A stretch of DNA of 64,000 nucleotides, taken from Desulfuromusa kysingii. GTDB lineage: Bacteria; Desulfobacterota; Desulfuromonadia; Desulfuromonadales; Geopsychrobacteraceae. Positions 9,254 to 18,089 of the stretch are shown piece after piece; within the stretch, counting starts at the first letter, position 1; the number at the start of each line of letters is the position of its first letter. A program made the translations under genes and the position numbers. Below the pieces are notes generated by a model. It worked only from the letters and a program-made list of their open reading frames with translations, ran no database searches and was not told the origin of the DNA. The stretch lies in NCBI RefSeq assembly GCF_900107645.1, contig NZ_FNQN01000007.1:192898-256897 (forward strand), read 5' to 3'.

Positions 9254-10579
9254 ATGAAAAAGGTCGTTATTATTGGTGGTGGTCCTGCGGGTCGATTGAT
9301 CACTCATGTTTTGCATAAATCCCCTCAGGAGTTTGACGTCACCTTAATCAAAGATGAAGAAACCAATGTCAATCGCTGCGCTGTCCCCTACGGCATTTCT
9401 GACAAAAAGCCGGCAGAAAAATTTTATATCTCCAACCAGCTTATCACCGATTTCGGCGCTAAGCTGGTCCTTGATGACGTCCAGAAAATTGATACAAACG
9501 GACAATCCGTCACCACACGATCAGGCCAGACATTCAACTATGACGACCTGGTCATTGCCACAGGCTCACAACCCATCATCCCGCCGATCCCCAACATTGA
9601 TCTGAATAACATCGTCAATGTTCGTTCAAAAACCGACATGGAACAGATGCGCGGATTTGCCAAAAAATATAAAAAGTGTGTTGTTGTCGGGGGTGGATAT
9701 ATTGGCATTGAAGTCGCGGTCGTGATGAAAAAGCTGGGAATTGAAGTCACTGTCGTCGAGATGCAACCTCATGTCCTGCAAACCACAATGGATGATGATT
9801 TTGCCGAAACGATTGAGGCCCATATCATCGACAACGGAGTCAAAGTCTACAACAACACTCAGGTCACAGCATTTGAAGGCCGTGATGGCGATGTCACTGG
9901 AGTGGTCCTTGATAATGGTAACGTTCTGCCGACCGATTTTGTAATTGTTTCGGTCGGTGTCAAGCCAAACACAGCTTTGGCTGAGAAATCCGGGATCGCA
10001 ACCTCCAAGTTTGGCATCGTAACCAACGAACACATGGAAACGAACGTCAAGAATATCTATTCTGCGGGTGATTGCGCCGAGAAGAAATCTTTTGTCACCG
10101 GGGCCCCGAGTCTGGGAGAATTTGGAACCAACGCCGTGTTTATGGCAAAAGTCATTGCTGCAAATATCCTTGGTACCCCCACTGTCTTCCCAGGAATCAT
10201 CAATGCCAATGCTTCCAGTGCTTTTGAGTACACTTTCGGCTCAGCCGGACTGATCGCCAAAGCGGCAGAACGTGAAGGACTCGACTATGTTACTGGCGCA
10301 TCAGAAGTCATGGATATGTACCCAATGATGGATGGTGTGAGTATGATCAAAACCAAGCTGGTGTTTGCCAAGGGATCAAGAAAATTACTTGGAGGTTCAG
10401 TCTTAAGGAAGGGACATTGCACTGCAGCTAATGTTGACTTTATCTCTTTTGCGATCCAAATGGGGGCGACTATTGATGATATTTTAAAATATCAGTATGC
10501 AACCCATCCAGAACTGGCCGCTAAACCTTCAGATAATACCTACATGTTTGCCGCCCAGGATGCACTGAAAAAACTGTAA
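9254..10579 (+). CDS. FAD/NAD(P)-dependent CoA-disulfide reductase / NADH oxidase-like flavoprotein
   Basis: 441 residues. Motifs: FAD-binding VVIIGGGPAGR (about 3-13), single redox Cys in NRCAVPYGI (about 41-49), an NAD-binding GGGYIGIEVA (about 143-152), and the FAD-closing block IYSAGDCAE near 268. The lone active Cys is typical of CoA-disulfide reductase and NADH oxidase/peroxidase rather than the CxxxxC of glutathione reductases. It would act in thiol or oxygen/peroxide detoxification. The start is preceded by CGGAGG. It converges on pntB. Confidence 0.85.
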   Translation: MKKVVIIGGGPAGRLITHVLHKSPQEFDVTLIKDEETNVNRCAVPYGISDKKPAEKFYISNQLITDFGAKLVLDDVQKIDTNGQSVTTRSGQTFNYDDLVIATGSQPIIPPIPNIDLNNIVNVRSKTDMEQMRGFAKKYKKCVVVGGGYIGIEVAVVMKKLGIEVTVVEMQPHVLQTTMDDDFAETIEAHIIDNGVKVYNNTQVTAFEGRDGDVTGVVLDNGNVLPTDFVIVSVGVKPNTALAEKSGIATSKFGIVTNEHMETNVKNIYSAGDCAEKKSFVTGAPSLGEFGTNAVFMAKVIAANILGTPTVFPGIINANASSAFEYTFGSAGLIAKAAEREGLDYVTGASEVMDMYPMMDGVSMIKTKLVFAKGSRKLLGGSVLRKGHCTAANVDFISFAIQMGATIDDILKYQYATHPELAAKPSDNTYMFAAQDALKKL

Positions 10580-10603
10580 CTGCGGCTTAACATCAAGAAT
10601 AAT

Positions 10604-10636
10604 CCAGTGAGCTCCACACCGAGAGGGGCTCACTGG
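10604..10636. terminator. Hairpin between convergent flavoprotein and pntB genes
   Basis: CCAGTGAGCTCC (10604-10615) pairs with GGGGCTCACTGG (10625-10636), 12 pairs with one wobble and a 9-base loop, 25 bases after the flavoprotein stop. No T-run follows, so it is a terminator candidate or RNA-end stabiliser. Confidence 0.5.
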
Positions 10637-10691
10637 TCCCCGGTGAAGACGCACTCAGCAAAAACAAAGATAACGAAAAGAACCCTTTGCC

Positions 10692-12626
10692 TCAGCTTTG
10701 TTTTTGCAACGCCATCAGCAGATTGGTTATGGTCTCCTTGGCGTCACCCAAAAGGAGAATGGTTTTATTGTTGTCATAAAGGGGGTTCGCAACCCCTGAA
10801 TAGCCCGGATTGTCATCGAGATTGCAAACAATAATGTTTTTCGCCTCCTGAGCCCGTAAAATTGGCATCCCCGAAATAGGCGTCCCTTCACTTTCGATCG
10901 CAGCAGGATTCACCACGTCACAAGCACCAACCACCAGAGCAACATCCGTTGTCGCAAAAAGAGGATTGACATCGTCCATCTCCAGTAAGTCGTCATAATC
11001 CACATTCGCCTCTGCCAACAAAACATTCATATGTCCGGGCATTCTCCCGGCAACCGGATGGATGGCATACCGAACCTGTGCTCCTCCTTGAACCAATAAT
11101 GTAGCTAATTCTACTAACTGGAACTGCGCTTTCGCCAGCGCCATCCCGTAACCAGGGATAACTACGATGCTTCTTGCTGCAGTAAGAACCTCAATTGCGT
11201 TTGGAGTCACGGCTGCATCGACAGCAGGAGACGTAACCGGGGCAGGCTCTGCAGACGACAAAGAGTTCAGCAGCGAGCGCACCGTTAATTTGGCATCGCC
11301 TGCGAGCAAGACCGCATTGTTCTGCCCATACAGAGAGTTGTCAACGCCTGAGTAGCCCGGATTGCTATCGAGATTACAGCAAATGATTTTTTGTGCCTCA
11401 TAGGCCCTGAGAATCGGCATTCCTGAAATCGGGGTCCCTTCGTGTTCTACTGCCGCAGGATTCACGACATCGCAGGCACCAACAATAATGACCAGATCAG
11501 TGACATGAAATTCAGGGTTGATGTGATCCATCTCGACCAACATGTCATAATCCACACCGACCTCAGCTAACAGGACATTCATGTGACCAGGCATACGCCC
11601 AGCGACAGGGTGGATCGCATAGTGAACATCCTTGCCTATCGTTAGCAGTTCTGTGGCTAAAGCCGCCACCTCTTCCTGCGCCTTCGCCAGCGCCATTCCG
11701 TAACCAGGGACAATAATGACCTTGTGTGCTTCCCGTATGGCAGTAACCGCCCAGGCTTGATCATCGACGCCAGTAAAGGTTTCGGTGTCTCCCCGCGAAG
11801 AGAGGTTTGCAGGCGCTCTTTTCGGTTGATAGTCAGGAAAAATCACCTTGACGATATTGCGGTTCATCGCCTGACACATGAAATAGGTCAGGATGGATCC
11901 AGACGCAGCGACGGTCGCGCCGAATGCAATCAGCAGTTGATTCTCAATAACCATGCCGCACAAAGAAGCAGCCAACCCAGTCGTGGCATTGAGAGATGAG
12001 ATCAACACCGGCATGTCTGCACCACCGATACGCATCGAAATGAGGATACCGAAACAGGTACCAAGCAGGATCTCAAGAATGAACAGATAAGGGGCAATAT
12101 GGCTGGGAACCATCAGCGAGAGGCTGCCGACAACGATCAGAGCTGCGCCATTCACAAACACGCAATAGTTGTGGTGCGGCAATACCTGAGGAGACTGACG
12201 CATTTTATTAGCGAGCTTGGCACTGGCGATCATACTGCCGCTAAACGTCAAGGCTCCGATAGCAAGGCCAAAAACACCTGAAATTTGACTCTCTAGGCTC
12301 AACGTCTGAGCGGTCCGAGTCAACTCAACGAACGAGACTAAAAATGCGGCAACACCGCCAGCACCATTCTGAAAAGCGACCATCGCTGGAACCTGGATCA
12401 TATTGATAACCCGGGCGAGGTAAAATCCCGCAACCCCACCCACCAGCAACGACACGACAACGGTGCCAATATCAATCACACCATGACGATACAGCACCAG
12501 AATAAAAGCCAGAGACAGTGCCAGTGCAGCGATCAAGTTACCGCGTTTCGCCCCGACAGGGTCACGAAACAGCCAGATACCGATGAAAAGAACGGCGATA
12601 ATAGAAAAATCAAGAACCAATGCCAT
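10692..12626 (-). CDS. pntB: NAD(P) transhydrogenase subunit beta with duplicated domain III
   Basis: 644 residues, against about 460 for ordinary PntB. Residues 1-270 are the membrane domain dII (about nine helices). Two complete domain-III copies follow. Copy 1 begins with GYGMALAKAQ at about 307 and copy 2 repeats GYGMALAKAQ at about 491, a spacing of 184 residues. Each copy has HPVAGRMPGHMNVLLAE, VGACDVVNPAA, EGTPISGMPILRA and GYSGV, joined by an Ala/Pro-rich linker (about 460-480). In E. coli PntB, KRSM-type residues (K424, R425) contact the NADP 2'-phosphate; the equivalent stretch here is CNLDSNPGYSG and CNLDDNPGYSG, so Lys and Arg are absent in both copies. It is the last gene of the pnt operon. 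Confidence 0.93.
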   Translation of the reverse strand: MALVLDFSIIAVLFIGIWLFRDPVGAKRGNLIAALALSLAFILVLYRHGVIDIGTVVVSLLVGGVAGFYLARVINMIQVPAMVAFQNGAGGVAAFLVSFVELTRTAQTLSLESQISGVFGLAIGALTFSGSMIASAKLANKMRQSPQVLPHHNYCVFVNGAALIVVGSLSLMVPSHIAPYLFILEILLGTCFGILISMRIGGADMPVLISSLNATTGLAASLCGMVIENQLLIAFGATVAASGSILTYFMCQAMNRNIVKVIFPDYQPKRAPANLSSRGDTETFTGVDDQAWAVTAIREAHKVIIVPGYGMALAKAQEEVAALATELLTIGKDVHYAIHPVAGRMPGHMNVLLAEVGVDYDMLVEMDHINPEFHVTDLVIIVGACDVVNPAAVEHEGTPISGMPILRAYEAQKIICCNLDSNPGYSGVDNSLYGQNNAVLLAGDAKLTVRSLLNSLSSAEPAPVTSPAVDAAVTPNAIEVLTAARSIVVIPGYGMALAKAQFQLVELATLLVQGGAQVRYAIHPVAGRMPGHMNVLLAEANVDYDDLLEMDDVNPLFATTDVALVVGACDVVNPAAIESEGTPISGMPILRAQEAKNIIVCNLDDNPGYSGVANPLYDNNKTILLLGDAKETITNLLMALQKQS

Positions 12627-12660
12627 AGAGATGCATCCCTTCGTTCAGAGTGGAACTCGC

Positions 12661-12939
12661 CTACTTTTCCTTAAAAAATTTCAGCATCCTATCGGAGATG
12701 ACAAAACCGCCTACAACGTTAAAGGTCGCAGCAATGATAGCGATGGAACCGAGAATTTTTTCTCCCGCTGTCGTCGGAACCGAAAAAAGAATGAGGGCCG
12801 CTAACAGGGTGATCGCGGAAATCGCATTGGTCATCGACATTAAAGGAGTATGCAACAGTTGTGGAATCCGCGAAATCAAGATGTAACCAAGGATAAAAGC
12901 GGCGATAAAAACCACGACCATCAAAAGCAGATTCGACAT
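12661..12939 (-). CDS. pntAB: NAD(P) transhydrogenase subunit alpha-2 (membrane part)
   Basis: 92 residues with three to four transmembrane helices and the PntAB sequence VISRIPQLLHTPLMSMTNAI-like core (here ILISRIPQLLHTPLMSMTN). The ATG at 12939 is chosen because AGGAGG lies seven bases upstream; a GTG six bases earlier is in frame. It supplies the alpha-subunit part of the proton-translocating membrane domain. A separate pntAB gene is the three-subunit arrangement known from Rhodospirillum. It lies between pntAA and pntB. Confidence 0.92.
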   Translation of the reverse strand: MSNLLLMVVVFIAAFILGYILISRIPQLLHTPLMSMTNAISAITLLAALILFSVPTTAGEKILGSIAIIAATFNVVGGFVISDRMLKFFKEK

Positions 12940-12956
12940 AGACACGCCTCCTGATG

Positions 12957-12980
12957 ATGAGTCCCTGTCCAGGGACTCAT
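12957..12980. other. Intercistronic hairpin between pntAA and pntAB
   Basis: ATGAGTCCCTG (12957-12967) and CAGGGACTCAT (12970-12980) are perfect inverted repeats separated by two bases, so they would form a tight stem of about 9-10 pairs. No T-run follows. It may tune processing or stoichiometry within the operon. Confidence 0.5.
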
Positions 12981-12997
12981 ATCACCGCAAATGATTG

Positions 12998-14152
12998 TTA
13001 CTTCATGGCCTTGAGAGCGCCTTCATGGACAATTTTCGATTGGTAGGTGACCAGAGAACTGGTCACAATTTCATCGTCAAGATCAAGCTTATCAAGCCCC
13101 TTCTTAAAGAGGTTTTCGACGAAATAATAGAGATTGTTGGCGTATAACCAACTGGAGTGAACCGCCATTCGTCCAGGGATATTCTGAATGCCACAAAGAT
13201 TAACCCCATGCTTCTGCATAAAGGTTCCCGGCTCTGTCAGCGCGCAGTTGCCGCCCTGATCCACCGAGACATCAATAATGACCGAACCGGGCTTCATCAT
13301 TGCAACCATCTCTGCCGTAATGAGGAGCGGAGCAACTTCACCCGGCACCAGTGCACTGAGGATAACCACATCAATATCCTTGAGGACACTGGCAATCAAC
13401 TGCTGCTCTTTCGCCAGCCAATCAGGATCCAGGGATTTGGCATAGCCACCGCGACCGGTGACGAGTTCCTGCGGGATATCAAAGTCGATAATTTTCGCTC
13501 CCAGACTGTCACCCTCAACGGTCGCAGTTTTTCGGATATCAAGAACTTTCACCACGGCTCCAAGGCGCTTTGCGGTAGCGATAGCTTGTAAACCCACAAC
13601 ACCGGCCCCGATCACCAGAAATGTTGCCGGCTTGATCGTGCCAATCGCGGTACCGATCATGGGGATAAATACCGGCAGAGTGTCGGCAGCCATAACCACA
13701 GACTTATAGCCAGTCACTGCGCTCATTGAGGACAAAGCGTCCATTCTTTGGGCACGGGAGATTCTGGGAATACCGTCCATGGTCAACGCCGTGATGTTTT
13801 TTTTCTGTAACCGTCTGACCATCTCATGACTGCCCGGTGCGGCAGGATGGAGAAAAGTAATCAGGATACTATCATCAGGATACATATCCACTTCATGCTT
13901 GTTCTTCTGCTCGTTGAAGATAGGTTGTTTTACCTTAAGGACAACATCAGCTTGGCCACACAGCTTTTCCACATCAGTTTCAATTGTCGCACCAGCATTC
14001 CGGTAATCGTCATCGGAGATAAAGACCCCTTCGCCTGCTCCGGCTTCGACACTAACCGTGAAGCCCAGATCAATATATTTCTTGATGATCTCAGGAGTCA
14101 CTGCGACCCGTTTTTCAGCAGCTAAAATTTCTTTAGGTATTGCGATCAACAT
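12998..14152 (-). CDS. pntAA: NAD(P) transhydrogenase subunit alpha-1 (NAD-binding domain I)
   Basis: 384 residues matching PntA domain I/alanine dehydrogenase fold: IPKEILAAEKRVAVTPE at the start, a Rossmann FLVIGAGVVGLQAIATAKRL (about 176-195), VLDIR after it, VDQGGNCALT and the C-terminal MAVHSSWLYANNLYYF. It binds NAD(H), exchanging hydride with PntB domain III. The start follows GGGAGG. First gene of pntAA-pntAB-pntB, divergent from an Lrp/AsnC regulator. Confidence 0.94.
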   Translation of the reverse strand: MLIAIPKEILAAEKRVAVTPEIIKKYIDLGFTVSVEAGAGEGVFISDDDYRNAGATIETDVEKLCGQADVVLKVKQPIFNEQKNKHEVDMYPDDSILITFLHPAAPGSHEMVRRLQKKNITALTMDGIPRISRAQRMDALSSMSAVTGYKSVVMAADTLPVFIPMIGTAIGTIKPATFLVIGAGVVGLQAIATAKRLGAVVKVLDIRKTATVEGDSLGAKIIDFDIPQELVTGRGGYAKSLDPDWLAKEQQLIASVLKDIDVVILSALVPGEVAPLLITAEMVAMMKPGSVIIDVSVDQGGNCALTEPGTFMQKHGVNLCGIQNIPGRMAVHSSWLYANNLYYFVENLFKKGLDKLDLDDEIVTSSLVTYQSKIVHEGALKAMK

Positions 14153-14282
14153 AAGCGGCCTCCCAGCAAGATTCAGGTTAATGGTTATATTTTAAAAGCA
14201 TACCATCAGGTAAAATAAATTTTCCTGCAGAATTAAAAATATAAAGCTGTTATTTGCATGATTCCGTTGCTATTATCCAATT

Positions 14283-14759
14283 ATGTCACGGATTTCACGA
14301 AAATATCAGATGGATGCCATTGATCAAAGAATCCTCTCGGCATTGCAACAGGATGGCCGGTTGACCTATGTCCAGCTCGCAGAAAAGGTTAGGCTCTCAG
14401 AATCTGCATGTTTGCGGCGGGTCCGTCTGCTTGAACAAAACGGAATTATAGAAAAGTATGTGATGCTTATCGATCAAGCAGCCATCGGTAAACCGGGAAA
14501 TGTCTTTGTCAGGGTCACACTGGAAGGACAACAGCAGGAGAAGCTACAACTCTTCGAAAAAGAGATTGGCAAAGTTAAGGAGGTCATGGAGTGCTACCTG
14601 ATGTCAGGCGACAGTGACTTTCTCTTACGCATCATCGTCCGTGATAACAATGACTACATGCGCTTGCACAACCAACTGACCAGCATTCCTGGAGTACTGC
14701 GGGTGCAATCGTCCTTCGCCCTGAAGACCGTGGTCAAAAAAACCGAAATTCCCATTTAA
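14283..14759 (+). CDS. Lrp/AsnC-family transcriptional regulator
   Basis: 158 residues: helix-turn-helix at the N-terminus (MDAIDQRILSALQQDGRLTY, then LAEKVRLSESACLRRVRLLE) and a C-terminal RAM effector domain (VMECYLMSGDSDFLLRIIVRD). An in-frame ATG at 14310 gives the usual family N-terminus; neither start has a strong ribosome-binding site. It sits divergently from pntAA with 130 bases between, so it may regulate the transhydrogenase, perhaps in response to an amino acid. The regulatory link is inference from position. Confidence 0.88.
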   Translation: MSRISRKYQMDAIDQRILSALQQDGRLTYVQLAEKVRLSESACLRRVRLLEQNGIIEKYVMLIDQAAIGKPGNVFVRVTLEGQQQEKLQLFEKEIGKVKEVMECYLMSGDSDFLLRIIVRDNNDYMRLHNQLTSIPGVLRVQSSFALKTVVKKTEIPI

Positions 14760-14909
14760 TCATCAAGTGGCTCTTGAGCACAAAGAAACAATGATTTCAG
14801 CAAGACAAGAGAAATAAGCAGCTAACCTTGTCTTTATGATACCGATACAGCTAGAGTAACTTTATGGTGTTTAAAGCATAAATTCAATTGCTAGCCATAG
14901 GAGTCCGTT

Positions 14910-15395
14910 ATGAAAAGTTTGCTCCTCTGCATCTGTCTGCTACTTGCTCCCCTCAACATTGCTGTTGCTGCTGAACTGAACAATCATGATGCACTTCAAG
15001 GTTTGACTGCAACCAAAGCGGTTTTCGACATTAACCAGGGAAATCCCAATATTCTGCTGTTGCGATTACAATTGGTTGAAAAAACTTACCAGCAACTTAA
15101 ATCGACAGGAACAGTTCCAAAGTTCGTGCTGACGTTTCGCGGCGGAGCCAGCAATTTTATGACCACAGGTGAGACGTATATCGACCGGGAAGATTATGAG
15201 CAAAAACAACAGATTGAAACGCAACTGAAACACCTGAGTGAAATGGGTCTGAACTTGGAACAGTGCGCAATCGCCGCAGCTCTGGCCAAAATCGACACGG
15301 ATGACTTTCTTCCCTATATCAAAGTTGTCGCCAACGGCTATACCTCTTTGATCGGTTATCAGAATCAAGGCTATGCGTTCGTGCCGATGGAATGA
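14910..15395 (+). CDS. Periplasmic DsrE/DsrF-like protein
   Basis: 161 residues with a signal peptide (about 1-21, ending VAVAA) and a DsrE-type fold: AVFDINQGNPNILLLRL, LTFRGGASNFM, and LEQCAIAAALAKID containing the only Cys after the signal peptide. Secreted DsrE-like proteins occur widely, and a Cys at this position carries sulfur in related proteins. The start follows AGGAG at 14898-14902. No operon partner; convergent with arginase. Confidence 0.75.
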   Translation: MKSLLLCICLLLAPLNIAVAAELNNHDALQGLTATKAVFDINQGNPNILLLRLQLVEKTYQQLKSTGTVPKFVLTFRGGASNFMTTGETYIDREDYEQKQQIETQLKHLSEMGLNLEQCAIAAALAKIDTDDFLPYIKVVANGYTSLIGYQNQGYAFVPME

Positions 15396-15412
15396 GAAGA
15401 TTGAATCAAAAA

Positions 15413-16306
15413 CTAAAAAATGCTTTTCCCGAACAACGATGCCGCCAGATCAACAGCAACCTTCGCGGTACAGTTTTCGTGGTCAAGTATCGGATTGATT
15501 TCAACAATATCCGCTGAGGTCAACTTTCCGCTATCAGCAATGATCTCCATCAGCAATTGTGCTTCCCGATAACTTAAACCTCCAGAAGATGGGGTTCCAA
15601 CACCGGGGACGATATTGGGATCAAGAGCATCCATATCGAGACTGACATGAATCCGCGTGTGCCCGTGTAGAAAATCCAAAGCTTCGCGAGTCACAGATCC
15701 CATCCCCCGTTCATCAAGATCGCGCATGGTATAAACCTTAACACCGCTCTGCTTAAGCCAGTCACGCTCAGCACCATCCAGATCACGGATACCGATCATA
15801 ACGATATCCTGCCCCGACAATTTTGCCCCTGCACGACCGATATTGATCAGCTCGGGATAACCTTCACCCAACAATGTCGCGATCGGCATACCATGGATAT
15901 TTCCCGTAGGTGAAGTGGCCGGGGAATTTGCATCGCCATGGGCATCCACCCAGATCACCCCAACCCTGTCCTGAGCGGAGACACCACCGATGGTACCGAT
16001 AGCTAACGAATGATCGCCCCCCAGAAAAAGCGGGATATCGCCAGCGGCAATAGCCTCCGTTGCGGCGTCATAGACCGACTGACAAACGTGCTGCACCGCC
16101 TCAAGAAAACCACCATTATTTTTCTCAGCGACAGAATCCCGCACCGGGACATAAAGGTTTCCCTCGTCGTGCAGTTGATAACCGAGAGACTTAAGCCGTG
16201 CCGACAGTCCGGCATAGCGAAGAGCACTCGGCCCCATATCGACACCACGTTGACTTTGTCCCAGATCGATGGGAACGCCGATAATACGGATGGTCTTATT
16301 CTTCAT
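15413..16306 (-). CDS. rocF: Arginase
   Basis: 297 residues from the ATG at 16306, which has AAAGGA five bases upstream (an ATG six bases earlier overlaps that site). All manganese ligands of the ureohydrolase family are visible: GGDHSL (about 98), DAHGD (about 122), and SLDMDALDP (about 226), plus [19 protein letters not shown] at the start, which is arginase-like rather than agmatinase-like. It would hydrolyse arginine to ornithine and urea. No urease or ornithine gene lies in the window. Confidence 0.9.
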   Translation of the reverse strand: MKNKTIRIIGVPIDLGQSQRGVDMGPSALRYAGLSARLKSLGYQLHDEGNLYVPVRDSVAEKNNGGFLEAVQHVCQSVYDAATEAIAAGDIPLFLGGDHSLAIGTIGGVSAQDRVGVIWVDAHGDANSPATSPTGNIHGMPIATLLGEGYPELINIGRAGAKLSGQDIVMIGIRDLDGAERDWLKQSGVKVYTMRDLDERGMGSVTREALDFLHGHTRIHVSLDMDALDPNIVPGVGTPSSGGLSYREAQLLMEIIADSGKLTSADIVEINPILDHENCTAKVAVDLAASLFGKSIF

Positions 16307-16385
16307 ATTCATCCTTTTTCGGTGAAGAGAATAACGGTGATGACGTTCGTAGCAAAAAATTCATTATCAGTCACAGCAAAAATGG

Positions 16386-17165
16386 TTACTTTGCACCGAA
16401 GACTTTCTGCAAAATTTCTGTGGTTCGCTTCACTGGATCCTTGCGAATAGCGGCCTCCTCTTTCCCCAGATAAAAAAAGATTCCATCCATCCCCTTTTCG
16501 ACCACATAGGCGGTTAAATCAGCCTTCACATCAGGGACAAAAGGGATAGAACGGTACTGCCCAATAGCGGCATCGTAGGCGCTGATCGCCCCAACTTCGG
16601 ACATACTCTTTGAGATCAGCGGCTGCATCGCTGCAGCCAGGGGTTGACTCATTTTCTCCTGAAAGTATTGGGTCGCTGAATTTTCAGCACCTGAGTAGAT
16701 GCGCTGAACATCATCAATGGTCATCTCCTCAATCGACTGCCAGAAAAGGGCTTTGGCCTGTGGCGTCGCCTGTTCCGCTGCACGATTTAATTTCAACTCC
16801 AGATCATCCATCATCGATGACATGCCAACCGTTTCCAGAACAGACCGAACTTTTTGCAAGTTCTCCGGGAGAGGGATATGGATCAGGTCATCAGCGCTGA
16901 AACCGTCCACCTGCCCAAGTTGGCTGACAACCCGCTCCGTTCCGACCCGTAATGCCTCTTGCAATCCCAGAGAAATATCACTGTTACTCAAAGTATTCAC
17001 CGTTGTTTCCTGCGAGCTGGAGTCGGAGAAGAGATCTTTCCCCGCCTTTAACCAGTCAAAAGCCAAGGCCATGCAAGGCCAGACCAACATCAGGATAACC
17101 GCAATCGCTACCAACAGAGAGCGTCTTTTCTGCACCAATCGGAATCTGTCGTTAAAGTTCTTCAC
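16386..17165 (-). CDS. DUF4197-domain exported protein
   Basis: 259 residues from the GTG at 17165, which follows CTCCTT (AAGGAG on the coding strand) at 17173-17178; upstream in-frame ATG lacks this. A hydrophobic segment about 15-34 ending ALA is a signal peptide or anchor. The rest fits DUF4197: SDISLGLQEALRVGTERVV, IPLPENLQKV, and KGMDGIFFYLGKEEAAIRKD near the C-terminus. Function unknown. It follows arginase on the same strand, 79 bases upstream. Confidence 0.85.
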   Translation of the reverse strand: MKNFNDRFRLVQKRRSLLVAIAVILMLVWPCMALAFDWLKAGKDLFSDSSSQETTVNTLSNSDISLGLQEALRVGTERVVSQLGQVDGFSADDLIHIPLPENLQKVRSVLETVGMSSMMDDLELKLNRAAEQATPQAKALFWQSIEEMTIDDVQRIYSGAENSATQYFQEKMSQPLAAAMQPLISKSMSEVGAISAYDAAIGQYRSIPFVPDVKADLTAYVVEKGMDGIFFYLGKEEAAIRKDPVKRTTEILQKVFGAK

Positions 17166-17330
17166 TGGAATACTCCTTTTGCAACACATAGGATAACTTT
17201 ATGCTTTCATGAGTTAGAGTTAGTATAGATGGAATAGATGAAACAACAATAGTGGCAAGGTCGAGAAAATTTCAGAAATATCTGTTATTTTAAGCATCAA
17301 CCTATATTCGCTGAAAAGATGAGAGGGATT

Positions 17331-18086
17331 ATGGACAAAAATAAAATTGCTGAACACCGGGATTTTCTCAAGGATTCATTGCGACAAACCATCAATTTTC
17401 GCTTCACAGACCAACATCAAGGGGTTGAACCGCCTCCGGTCGAGAAGCCTCCCCGTCCAGAGCAGGTATCAATTCCACTGCCAAATCATGAAAAATGGAA
17501 CCCGTTTCACGGTACCGACCTTTTGGATGCCATCAGCAACCGAAAAAGTCAGCGCCGTTTCAGCTCCGCCCCCCTCACGCTGGCAGAGCTGGCCTTTCTT
17601 CTCTGGTCAACCCAAGGGATAAAAAAGGAGCTGGCTCCAGGTACGGCTCTGCGCACTGTCCCTTCAGCTGGATGCCGCCACCCGTTTGAGACCTACCTGT
17701 TAGTTGCCAATGTGGAGGGTTTGGATGTTGGCGTCTATCGTTACCTTCCCCTTGAACATGCGTTAGTCATGGAGAAGAGAGATGAGGATCTGGTAGAGAA
17801 ACTCGCACCAGCAACATTAGGGCAAGCATTTACCGCTGCCGCACCAGTCATATTTGTCTGGGCCGCAATCCCTTACCGTACCGAATGGCGCTACACCACC
17901 GCAGCTCACCGGGTTATTTTGCTGGATGCGGGGCATATCTGTCAGAATCTTTATCTGGCCTGCGAGGCAATCCATTGTGGGACCTGCGCAATCGCGGCGT
18001 TCAATCAAGACTTGATGGATCAACTTCTGGGAGTTGATGGGGTTGACGAATTTACAGTGTACATGGCTCCGGTGGGAAAACGCTAA
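17331..18086 (+). CDS. SagB/ThcOx-family nitroreductase-like oxidoreductase
   Basis: 251 residues from the ATG at 17331, which follows GAGAGGG at 17321-17327. Motifs of the SagB branch of FMN nitroreductases: RKSQRRFSSAPLTLAELAFLLW, LRTVPSAGCRHPFETYL, and ILLDAGHICQNLYLAC. In toxin clusters SagB oxidises azolines to azoles; stand-alone genes of this kind are common in anaerobes, and their substrate is unknown. No cyclodehydratase or precursor peptide is visible nearby, so a peptide-modification role is not supported here. Confidence 0.83.
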   Translation: MDKNKIAEHRDFLKDSLRQTINFRFTDQHQGVEPPPVEKPPRPEQVSIPLPNHEKWNPFHGTDLLDAISNRKSQRRFSSAPLTLAELAFLLWSTQGIKKELAPGTALRTVPSAGCRHPFETYLLVANVEGLDVGVYRYLPLEHALVMEKRDEDLVEKLAPATLGQAFTAAAPVIFVWAAIPYRTEWRYTTAAHRVILLDAGHICQNLYLACEAIHCGTCAIAAFNQDLMDQLLGVDGVDEFTVYMAPVGKR

Positions 18087-18089
18087 AAA

